Under the pieces are notes generated by a model. The model ran no database searches and was not told the DNA's origin. It saw nothing but the letters and a program-made list of their open reading frames with translations. DNA of 26,353 nt from the IMG/VR virus record IMGVR_UViG_3300042922_000514, positions 1 to 26,353 of that record, one strand, 5' to 3'. The DNA is from a virus. A program made the translations under genes and the position numbers. Shown here piece by piece: positions 22,204-26,353 of the stretch. Each line of letters opens with the position of its first letter. Position 1 is the first letter of the stretch.

Positions 22204-22385
22204 CTAATAAAACCTCCTGATTCCATCCAGAACGGAATTAATACGTCCTGGAACTATATTCACAAAGCATAGCAATATGCATGCCTACGTATCTCCGCAA
22301 GGACCAGCCGCATTGAAAGGAAACTTTCAAACAATCGTCATTGAGGGACTTGCGGAGGCCAATTTCAGACTTATCCATTCACAAT
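22204..22385. promoter_or_regulatory. Divergent control region with nested hairpins
   Basis: This region separates the minus-strand operon from the plus-strand block. For the minus strand, TTGTGA (22260-22265) and TATTAA (22238-22243) with 16-base spacing are a possible promoter upstream of AGGAGG and the ATG. Hairpins are GCATA-GCAA-TATGC (22267-22280) and TTGAAAG-GAAA-CTTTCAA (22313-22330), both with GNRA-type loops. The latter is enclosed by a perfect 9-bp inverted repeat, CTCCGCAAG (22293-22301) and CTTGCGGAG (22349-22357). An ATTCC/GGAAT repeat lies near 22220-22238. These could be operators or a folded leader for the plus-strand gene. Confidence 0.5.
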
Positions 22386-22805
22386 ATGAAAACACTAGCA
22401 GTAGTCGGTTCTAGAACACGTAGCCGGCAAGAGTACGAACGTATAAAAACTTTAGTTTTCAATAAGTTGCATACTGTACCGCAGGACGTGGTGATTATCT
22501 CCGGCGGTGCCCCCACCGGCGCAGACAAGGCAGCCAGAGAGTACTGTAGGTTCTATAACCGTAAGTACTTGGAAGCAGTGGCCTTCTGGTCAAGACCTGA
22601 CGGGTCCACCGACAAGTCCGCCGGTCACCGAAGGAACAGCACCATTGTGGAAGCTGCCGATACCATTGTGGCTTTCTGGGACGGGCAGTCCCCAGGGACC
22701 AAGGACACCATCAGCAAGGCTGAGGCCTGCGGCAAGGAGCTTGAAATCATTAAGGTTCCATCTGCCACGTTCAAGCCAACGGTGGTCGGGTGGGTCAATG
22801 ATTAG
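22386..22805 (+). CDS. SLOG-family (YspA/DprA-like) nucleotide-binding protein, 139 aa
   Basis: The start MKTLAVVGSRTRSRQEYERI is chosen because the GSR loop must be near the N-terminus; a frame open for 15 codons upstream is ignored. Residues 36-47 read VIISGGAPTGAD, and residues 81-100 contain HRRNSTIVEAADTIVAFWDG, both hallmarks of the YspA/DUF2493 branch of SLOG Rossmann proteins. These bind nucleotides or nucleotide-derived signals. In phages their role is unclear and could be nucleotide sensing or counter-defence. There is no clear Shine-Dalgarno sequence; the leader contains the nested hairpins. It overlaps the next gene by eight bases. Confidence 0.75.
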   Translation: MKTLAVVGSRTRSRQEYERIKTLVFNKLHTVPQDVVIISGGAPTGADKAAREYCRFYNRKYLEAVAFWSRPDGSTDKSAGHRRNSTIVEAADTIVAFWDGQSPGTKDTISKAEACGKELEIIKVPSATFKPTVVGWVND

Positions 22806-22995
22806 CCGGTATGAGTGTTGGATAAAGCTGTGTCATTGCACCAAGTTCCGGTTCCTGCTCAAAGGTCATTGGGAGGGGCGCAAGTGGGTTGAGGACCCGG
22901 CCAGGGCACACTATGACGCTTTGGTAGGTAAGTATGCAGACCTGCATCAGGAAATCGTTAAGGCTGAGTCCCAAGCGGACAATAGCTCTGACTGA
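22798..22995 (+). CDS. Small hypothetical protein, 65 aa
   Basis: The ATG lies inside the end of the SLOG gene (eight-base overlap). The product begins MISRYECWIKLCHCTKFRFL and is basic at first (three cysteines, WEGRKWVE), then helical and acidic. The CHC cluster could bind metal. No family recognised. It is followed by 43 empty bases and then a well-placed binding site for the next gene. Confidence 0.5.
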   Translation: MISRYECWIKLCHCTKFRFLLKGHWEGRKWVEDPARAHYDALVGKYADLHQEIVKAESQADNSSD

Positions 22996-23038
22996 GCACT
23001 CAAGCGCCGTTCGGCTAGGAGAATCAAGGAGTTAGACC

Positions 23039-23272
23039 ATGTCGTTCTTTACTGTTCTTGGGATGCTGACCGTTACCGTTCTTGGTGGTTGGGCACTTGT
23101 GAGTGTACTTGTAAAAGTGTTTGATTTTATTGAGGAAGTACGCAAGTGGAAGGGCTACAGGGACCTGGCTGAGTCTAGGGCCGCCTGGCTCAACCAGGCA
23201 GAGAATGACATTCGTAGGCTAATGGCTGAGCTGGAGCTGCTAAAGGCTGGGAAAGACGGACCTTATCGGTAA
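23039..23272 (+). CDS. Single-span membrane protein with coiled coil, 77 aa
   Basis: AAGGAG sits seven to eight bases before the ATG. Residues 2-32 form one hydrophobic span (TVLGMLTVTVLGGWALVSVL), followed by a charged helical tail with a heptad-like pattern (AENDIRRLMAELELLKAGKD). N-terminal anchor plus periplasm- or cytoplasm-facing coiled coil is the layout of i-spanin (Rz-like) proteins, but also of many small phage membrane proteins. No partner lipoprotein gene was seen, so spanin is only a possibility. Confidence 0.6.
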   Translation: MSFFTVLGMLTVTVLGGWALVSVLVKVFDFIEEVRKWKGYRDLAESRAAWLNQAENDIRRLMAELELLKAGKDGPYR

Positions 23273-23424
23273 TGGACCTATCCAGGAGGCATTTGCAACG
23301 TGCTGAATTTAGGGCACTTATCCGGCTGGCCGAATGGCTGGGCTTTGACACGTACCCCGACCTGGAAGCCTATGACCGTCGGTTGCTGATTATCAGGCAG
23401 TACGAAAACACCCTGGGGGTTTAA
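23272..23424 (+). CDS. Small hypothetical protein, 50 aa
   Basis: The start overlaps the upstream stop as TAATG, and the end overlaps the next start as TAATG, so it is part of a coupled chain. The product (MDLSRRHLQRAEFRALIRLA, then EWLGFDTYPDLEAYDRRLLI) is a small helical protein with no cysteine. No family recognised. Confidence 0.6.
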   Translation: MDLSRRHLQRAEFRALIRLAEWLGFDTYPDLEAYDRRLLIIRQYENTLGV

Positions 23425-23552
23425 TGAAAACGCCACATGCGCCCAAGAAACATAAAGGAATCAATTGGTTGGTCTGCTCCTGCTGCGGGCTGGTCTACCT
23501 GAAGAATGCCGCTACCTGGAAGGCTATTCAGGCAGGGTGTGACAAGGACTAG
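23424..23552 (+). CDS. Tiny zinc-ribbon-like protein, 42 aa
   Basis: The ATG is coupled to the upstream stop (TAATG). The basic N-terminus MKTPHAPKKHKGINW is followed by LVCSCCGLVYLKNAATWKAI and a last cysteine. The pattern of a CxxC-type knuckle followed by GLVYLKN is one I recognise in very small phage proteins of unknown function. Three cysteines and possible histidines could coordinate zinc. It closes the coupled chain before a 500-base non-coding region. Confidence 0.6.
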   Translation: MKTPHAPKKHKGINWLVCSCCGLVYLKNAATWKAIQAGCDKD

Positions 23553-23588
23553 CCGAATCCTATAAAGGCCCCGTAATGGGCATCCTGG

Positions 23589-23625
23589 AGCCTCCTGTAC
23601 GTAATGTCCTGGGGGCTTTCTGCTT
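23589..23625 (+). terminator. Possible intrinsic terminator after the small-gene chain
   Basis: AGCCTCC (23589-23595) can pair with GGGGGCT (23611-23617), seven pairs with one G-U, around a 15-base loop. A moderately T-rich tail TTCTGCTTT follows. It stands 37 bases after the last gene of the chain. The long loop and broken T run make it weak. Confidence 0.35.
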
Positions 23626-23722
23626 TGGTAGGGTCAGAACATTGCTGGATTTTTGGGTGTGTAGTGGGTCCCTTCGGGCAAAAACCATGCCACCCCTTTG
23701 GGGGCTATCACCCCCGGGGACT

Positions 23723-23756
23723 TGGCACGGGGATTGCTTTAGCAAAGGTCATGCCA
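23723..23756. repeat. 34-bp palindrome of two convergent motifs (site 1)
   Basis: The plus-strand copy TGGCACGGGGATTGC faces the minus-strand copy GCAAAGGTCATGCCA across TTTA, four bases. The flanking T and A extend the dyad to TTGGCA and TGCCAA. The next minus copy is ten bases further on. Site lies in the intergenic region before 24057. Confidence 0.7.
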
Positions 23757-23875
23757 ACAGCCTCGGCAAGTACTGTGCCATAGCTAAGTGCATGTAATTA
23801 CAGCGAATCAAGTTCTATGCCAAAGTTGGCGTGTCAAAATGGACACCGATTACGTTGGCACGGTTCTGCAAGTGT

Positions 23876-23995
23876 ATGAAAGTAGGCGGGTTTAGTGTTG
23901 GCATGGAAGTTGCCGTACTACCTGGCCCAGTTCTGGCATCAGCAAAGCCCGTTCCAGCGCTCTGCCATGCAATTCCCAAGCCACCCGGCGCCTGA
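23876..23995 (+). CDS. Possible small protein, 39 aa
   Basis: ATG-AAA-GTA opens a 39-codon frame beginning MKVGGFSVGMEVAVLPGPVL and rich in Val, Ala and Pro. There is no clear binding site, and it spans one exact motif copy (23899). A possible sigma-54-like element with a short spacer ends seven bases before the ATG. Translation is doubtful. Confidence 0.25.
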   Translation: MKVGGFSVGMEVAVLPGPVLASAKPVPALCHAIPKPPGA

Positions 23996-24056
23996 GGTGA
24001 GGATGGTGGCTAATTGACCACCCACCCCTGGGCAACGGCTAGCCACCTCAAGAACC

Positions 24057-24470
24057 GTGCCGTTCATTGAATCAATAGGTTACACAACACCGGCCGCTGG
24101 CACGCCGAATGCATCAGTAGTTGTCATGATGACCGACCGCCCCGAGTTCACGCCATGCCACATCTGCGCCTCAAACGACGGCGCCAGCGTCCAGCGTCCG
24201 CACTCACACCTCTTTGGCACGCTTGACGCATCACCGGTCAACGTGTCCCGTGAGTCCTACTACCGCACCCTGGCTGAGCTGAGCTTCGTCTGGGCCTCCG
24301 GCAAGGAGCATGCCACCGACACAGTAGAGTCAGGTAGGTTCAGCACCTACAAGGGCGCCATGGAGTGGATGTACGACCTTGTGGGAGACGCTACGCTCCT
24401 ATGCTTCCGTGACTGGCATGGCACGGAGCTTGCTGACCTGGACGGCTGCGGCGCTCTGGAGTGGTGCTGA
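24057..24470 (+). CDS. Hypothetical protein, up to 137 aa
   Basis: The longest reading begins at a GTG (24057-24059) without a good binding site; two ATGs at 24126-24131 (MMTDRPEFTPCHICASNDGA) are alternatives. The product has a CxxC (PCHIC), a SYYRTLAELSFVW helix and a Trp/Asp-rich end (LCFRDWHGTELADLDGCGAL) with the sequence style of real phage proteins. The frame carries two near copies and two exact copies of the repeated motif, read as Gly-Thr in the plus-orientation cases. Function unknown. Confidence 0.5.
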   Translation: MPFIESIGYTTPAAGTPNASVVVMMTDRPEFTPCHICASNDGASVQRPHSHLFGTLDASPVNVSRESYYRTLAELSFVWASGKEHATDTVESGRFSTYKGAMEWMYDLVGDATLLCFRDWHGTELADLDGCGALEWC

Positions 24471-24494
24471 CACCGCCTTTGGCACGGATGTAGC

Positions 24495-24686
24495 ATGAAC
24501 ATGTGGCGTTTCAACACACGTAGCGGGATGTGGGACCATGTGCGCAGTGTGACAGCGGAGACTGCGGCCGCCTGGCTGGCGGTCTGGCAGCGGGACGAAC
24601 CTGGCACGCTCTTTGTCATTGCAAAGAGTAAGCCACGCAAGGCGCCCAAGTGGGACAAGGAAGAGTGTAGGTACGTGCTCACATAG
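24495..24686 (+). CDS. Hypothetical protein, 63 aa
   Basis: The start MNMWRFNTRSGMWDHVRSVT follows a near copy of the repeated motif directly (24480-24494); if that were a sigma-54 promoter its transcript would start inside the gene, so the gene must be read from upstream RNA. The core TAETAAAWLAVWQRDEPGTL followed by FVIAKSKPRKAP looks like a compact helix-plus-strand domain of the kind seen in small phage proteins. There is no Shine-Dalgarno sequence. Function unknown. Confidence 0.5.
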   Translation: MNMWRFNTRSGMWDHVRSVTAETAAAWLAVWQRDEPGTLFVIAKSKPRKAPKWDKEECRYVLT

Positions 24687-24692
24687 AACCAC

Positions 24693-24770
24693 ATGGCCTG
24701 GACTTTGCTTGTGCAAGGTCTGGGCCATCTGCTCTGGCACGTAACGTGCATCACCTACATGTGTGCCTAA
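24693..24770 (+). CDS. Possible hydrophobic micropeptide, 25 aa
   Basis: ATG-GCC-TGG opens a 25-codon frame, MAWTLLVQGLGHLLWHVTCI and five more residues, which is hydrophobic over its length and could span a membrane. It is almost wholly covered by the second motif palindrome and one near copy, so the sequence may be constrained for another reason. No binding site is clear. Confidence 0.25.
   Translation: MAWTLLVQGLGHLLWHVTCITYMCA
24694..24727. repeat. 34-bp palindrome of two convergent motifs (site 2)
   Basis: TGGCCTGGACTTTGC on the plus strand faces GCAAGGTCTGGGCCA across TTGT, four bases. The dyad extends outward to ATGGCC and GGCCAT and continues through the N4 part (GACY / RGTC), more symmetric than the basic motif requires. 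It stands eight bases after the stop of the 63-residue gene. Confidence 0.7.
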
Positions 24771-24852
24771 GTGGTTGGCACATGGCTTGCATGCAGCAAT
24801 AAGCAGGCCACCTACATCAGCACACAATGTGCGCACTACGCTCCACCTACAT
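24752..24852 (+). repeat. Three direct copies of CACCTACAT
   Basis: The 9-mer CACCTACAT occurs at 24752-24760, 24809-24817 and 24844-24852, one of them abutting palindrome site 3. The last copy pairs with a following GTAGGT to form a small hairpin (ACCTAC-ATGACA-GTAGGT). Confidence 0.55.
24776..24810. repeat. 35-bp palindrome of two convergent motifs (site 3)
   Basis: TGGCACATGGCTTGC on the plus strand faces GCAATAAGCAGGCCA across five bases (ATGCA). The spacing is one base longer than in sites 1 and 2. The arms match the motif but differ in N4. Confidence 0.65.
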
Positions 24853-25208
24853 GACAGTAGGTCGGGGCGTTTTGCTTTTGGGCTTCAGGAAACGCCTATT
24901 ATAGGCAATTCCAGGGCAATTCTAATGCAGCGCGTCTCACCCCAAAGGGTGATGGCCGAGCCTGGCAAGGCCACCTTGGATAAAAGGAGGCATTAGCCGA
25001 AAGATAAGTGGCAGCTGTACCTACCTGGACACTGCGTGACATGGCAGAGCTAACCCAACGTTATCCCATGCTAGCGCTTATATAATCGGGGCAGAATTGT
25101 ACTGTACACCGACAATCCGTTGTCACTACGCCACATTGCGCTGTCAATCGGCGTGACTATCCTATGCGCTGTCCCAATCTCGGGGCCCGCAGTAACGGAG
25201 AGACAGTC
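24853..25208 (+). other. Intergenic region without a supported gene
   Basis: The region holds an inverted repeat GGCGTTT/AAACGCC (about 24866-24896), a strong AAGGAGG (24984-24990) with no good start codon at proper distance, and a possible 25-codon frame starting at a GTG near 25009 (beginning AAVPTWTLRDMAELTQRYPM). It also holds a palindrome TGTACTGTACA near 25098-25109 and a GACAA/TTGTC hairpin just after. Otherwise nothing was recognised. Confidence 0.4.
25081..25086 (+). promoter_or_regulatory. Candidate -10 box TATAAT
   Basis: A perfect TATAAT stands about 120 bases before the next gene, with a poor -35 region (ACGTTA at 17 bases). The palindrome TGTACTGTACA just downstream, near the expected transcription start, could be an operator. 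This would be a sigma-70-type promoter for the coiled-coil gene. Confidence 0.4.
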
Positions 25209-25580
25209 ATGGCCTGGAAGACACAAGGAGACGAACGCATTAAGCAATACCGCGTGTACCGAGAACTGGAGGAGCAGTACAACGCCGCCCTGGCCGAGCT
25301 ACAGGCTCTGAGGATTGAGGTTCTGAAGAAGAACGCCACCATCCGCCATCTGGCAGCAGAGCTTGCTACTGTTCCGGAGATGGTTGCAGAGCCTGAGCCT
25401 CCCATTACGGAAGCTTTGGACGACTCCCCTGCCCTCCCGCCAATCCTTCCCAAGCCACCCGTGAAAGCCCTGCCAAACGCAGCAAAGCCGGCCTCCGGGG
25501 AATACCCCAGGGTCAGCTCTACCACGCCACCACCTAGAGGCCTCTCCCTGAGGGAGAAGCTGGGAGGAGGGAAGCCTTGA
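25209..25580 (+). CDS. Coiled-coil protein with Pro-rich tail, 123 aa
   Basis: The ATG at 25209 is chosen because GGAGAG lies eight bases upstream; the frame is open 15 codons further. Residues ~10-60 form a charged coiled coil (KQYRVYRELEEQYNAALAEL, then QALRIEVLKKNATIRHLAAE). Residues 60-110 are Pro/Ala rich (PALPPILPKPPVKALPNAAK), and the basic end is LSLREKLGGGKP. A GGAGGAGGG sequence near its end serves as binding site for the micropeptide that overlaps its stop. Function unknown. Confidence 0.6.
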   Translation: MAWKTQGDERIKQYRVYRELEEQYNAALAELQALRIEVLKKNATIRHLAAELATVPEMVAEPEPPITEALDDSPALPPILPKPPVKALPNAAKPASGEYPRVSSTTPPPRGLSLREKLGGGKP

Positions 25581-25645
25581 CCTCCCTTGCCGCCCTTGCG
25601 CTTATCTTCCTATTGGCCCTATTGAGCGGCTCTAAGGAGGACTAG
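25577..25645 (+). CDS. Hydrophobic micropeptide, 22 aa
   Basis: A TTG start overlaps the upstream TGA (TTGA) and is preceded by a very strong GGAGGAGGG at 5-10 bases. The peptide begins MTSLAALALIFLLALLSGSK and ends E-D, so residues 2-16 are one short hydrophobic span with an acidic end. It stops seven bases before the stop of a similar peptide on the other strand. Too small for a family call; it may be a membrane peptide such as a lysis or signalling peptide, but that is speculation. Confidence 0.55.
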   Translation: MTSLAALALIFLLALLSGSKED

Positions 25646-25652
25646 ACGAAGC

Positions 25653-25709
25653 TCATTCCGCGCCGCTAAGCACTGCCAGAGCAACAATCAGAAGGAACGT
25701 CATAACCAT
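25653..25709 (-). CDS. Hydrophobic micropeptide, 18 aa
   Basis: The ATG lies two bases after the stop of the upstream zinc-ribbon gene, with AAGGG 11 bases before it; a second in-frame ATG is two codons further on. The peptide is MVMTFLLIVALAVLSGAE, one hydrophobic span with an acidic end, closely resembling the 22-residue peptide on the plus strand (both end in LSG plus acidic residues). Translation is plausible but unproven. Confidence 0.45.
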   Translation of the reverse strand: MVMTFLLIVALAVLSGAE

Positions 25710-25711
25710 GG

Positions 25712-25924
25712 CTAGCCTACCCTTCCCAACCTACGAATCAATTCGTTTACGTCGTCATTAGAAGTGCGCCCCATGCGCTCTTCCTCGGCAGTCTCCCATT
25801 CATCGTTACAGCCGACACACACACACGCACGGCTGCGCAATGGGTGGGAGACTTCGTCCGGACCATACCAGCGATGACAGTGAATGCAGCGGCGCTCAGT
25901 CCGCTCGGCCGATTGAGGTCTCAT
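25712..25924 (-). CDS. Zinc-ribbon protein, 70 aa
   Basis: The ATG at 25922-25924 is chosen because GAGG lies six bases upstream and the cysteine-rich region follows; an open upstream extension lies in the neighbouring gene. The product begins MRPQSAERTERRCIHCHRWY and contains CIHC and CVGC separated by about 20 residues, a four-cysteine zinc ribbon, followed by an acidic helix. It overlaps the upstream gene by 29 bases. Function unknown. Confidence 0.65.
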   Translation of the reverse strand: MRPQSAERTERRCIHCHRWYGPDEVSHPLRSRACVCVGCNDEWETAEEERMGRTSNDDVNELIRRLGRVG

Positions 25925-26129
25925 TGATAGCCTCAAAGGGAACGACGTGGATGGCTCGGCCGTGGATGACCTCCACCTCTCGGCCACGCACCCTGATATG
26001 ACGTCGGCGCACGCCAGTAAGGGCCAGGACTGCGGTGGAGCGAAAGCCAATGACGCGTCCAGTGAAGGTGCGGCCATTGTGGTTCCAGGTGATGTCATTG
26101 CCGATGCTGCTACGGGTAAGAGCGCTCAT
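25896..26129 (-). CDS. Small SH3-like/beta-barrel candidate, 77 aa
   Basis: AAGGAG lies eight bases before the ATG, and the start overlaps the upstream stop as TAATG. The core (ITWNHNGRTFTGRVIGFRST) with further short strands (REVEVIHGRAIHVVPFEAIN) and many arginines suggests a small beta-barrel such as an SH3-like nucleic-acid-binding fold. Not recognised as a named family. Confidence 0.6.
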   Translation of the reverse strand: MSALTRSSIGNDITWNHNGRTFTGRVIGFRSTAVLALTGVRRRHIRVRGREVEVIHGRAIHVVPFEAINETSIGRAD

Positions 26130-26353
26130 TACTTAGACTCCTTATTGCGGCCAAGGGCGCCATGCTCAAGTTTACGTGCAAGCGTTCGCAGGAACCGGCA
26201 AACCGTGGCCGAGTCCGTATCATTCAGAATGGCCGCAACCTCACCTTCCATAGGCCCAGAAAGGCGCGCATTGGCCTTTGCCCTATGAGAGAAGTTGTCG
26301 TTGAACCCAATGATTGTTGAGTAGGAGGGGCTGCGCTTCCGTCCGTGTGTGTC
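26129..26353 (-). CDS. C-terminal part of a hypothetical protein; runs off the right edge
   Basis: The frame is open from the window edge to a TAA at 26129-26131, giving the last 74 residues. The visible part is basic at first (DTHGRKRSPSYSTIIGFNDN) and then helical (VAAILNDTDSATVCRFLRTL, ending GRNKESK). The TAA is coupled to the next gene. No domain recognised. Confidence 0.5.
   Translation of the reverse strand, partial: DTHGRKRSPSYSTIIGFNDNFSHRAKANARLSGPMEGEVAAILNDTDSATVCRFLRTLARKLEHGALGRNKESK

Larger units (their letters stand above)
23553..24056. other. Intergenic region with GC hairpins and motif copies
   Basis: No well-supported gene lies here. It holds a weak terminator (23589-23625), adjacent GC-only inverted runs near 23693-23719 (CCCC-TTT-GGGG and GGGGG-CTATCA-CCCCC), and five exact copies plus one near copy of the TGGC-N7-TTGC motif. 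A 59-codon frame (23604-23783) and an 18-codon frame (23838-23894) exist but lack binding sites. Confidence 0.5.
23678..24810. repeat. Cluster of TGGC-N7-TTGC motifs (sigma-54 -24/-12-like)
   Basis: Eleven exact copies were read by eye. Plus orientation: 23723-23737, 23899-23913, 24419-24433, 24694-24708, 24776-24790. Minus orientation: 23678-23692, 23742-23756, 23766-23780, 24301-24315, 24713-24727, 24796-24810. Near copies in plus orientation are at 24098, 24215, 24480, 24735 (last four bases not TTGC) and 23856 (spacer one base short). Most fit TGGCAYG-N4-TTGC, the consensus of sigma-54 promoters. Copies occur in intergenic DNA and inside genes, and minus copies fall in various codon phases, so selection appears to be at DNA level. 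With eight fixed bases, chance would give about 0.03 copies here. Confidence 0.75.

Noticed and set aside
22239-22258. T7-promoter-like TAATACG followed by CTATA
   Set aside because: The spacing is three bases too long, no GGG start follows, and no phage RNA polymerase gene is in the window.
23576-23797. 73-codon plus-strand frame over the GC hairpins
   Set aside because: No ribosome binding site, unlikely composition, and it spans regulatory-looking hairpins and palindrome 1.
24763-24996. 77-codon plus-strand frame from a GTG
   Set aside because: It runs through palindrome 3 and the direct repeats with no binding site and no protein-like pattern.
25120-25311. 63-codon plus-strand frame with a hydrophobic start
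   Set aside because: It depends on a TTG without binding site and overlaps the better-supported coiled-coil gene out of frame.
1-26353. CRISPR array, insertion sequence or rRNA
   Set aside because: No regularly spaced repeats, transposase-like frame or rRNA-like sequence was seen.

Overview
The window is a continuous stretch of a tailed double-stranded DNA phage genome (Caudoviricetes). It is almost certainly a short-tailed, podovirus-like phage. On the minus strand it reads, in transcription order, large terminase, portal, scaffold, major capsid protein, head-tail adaptor, fibre-like tail protein, tail nozzle and a run of Gly/Ala/Gln-rich internal virion proteins. There is no tape measure, no contractile sheath and no tail tube. 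No RNA polymerase, DNA polymerase, integrase or lysis endolysin was recognised. The DNA is moderately GC-rich, GGAGG-type ribosome binding sites are common, and GTG and TTG starts are frequent. The host cannot be named. Motifs matching the -24/-12 elements of sigma-54 promoters would fit a Gram-negative host such as a proteobacterium or myxobacterium, but that is inference.

Layout. (1) 1-17555, minus strand: the late structural block, tightly packed, with a strong intrinsic terminator after the capsid genes (10541-10572). (2) 17556-18874: no convincing protein gene; a minus-strand tRNA array (Asn-GTT, Leu-TAG, a Tyr-GTA-like gene, a Met-CAT-like gene) mixed with degenerate tRNA-like pieces, ending in an intrinsic terminator placed only 17 bases before the terminase start. 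(3) 18875-22203, minus strand: about ten small genes, most overlapping or coupled through TGA/ATG, GTG or TTG junctions. They encode an acetyltransferase (GNAT), several Cys-rich putative zinc-ribbon proteins and an AT-hook-like protein; several overlaps are long enough to be overprinting. (4) 22204-22385: a divergent control region with nested hairpins. (5) 22386-25645, plus strand: a SLOG/YspA-like protein and small hypothetical genes, including a single-span membrane protein and tiny zinc-ribbon genes. (6) 25653-26353, minus strand: small genes converging on block 5.

The most unusual signal lies in 23678-24810. A 15-bp DNA motif, TGGC-N7-TTGC (mostly TGGCAYG-N4-TTGC), occurs eleven times exactly, with several near copies, on both strands and across both intergenic and coding DNA. 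Three pairs form 34-35 bp convergent palindromes. The motif equals the sigma-54 -24/-12 consensus, but the palindromic pairing suggests it could instead be an operator, origin or recombination site for an unknown dimeric protein. Other striking points are the overprinted acetyltransferase gene and two tiny hydrophobic peptides placed symmetrically at a convergent gene junction (25577-25709).
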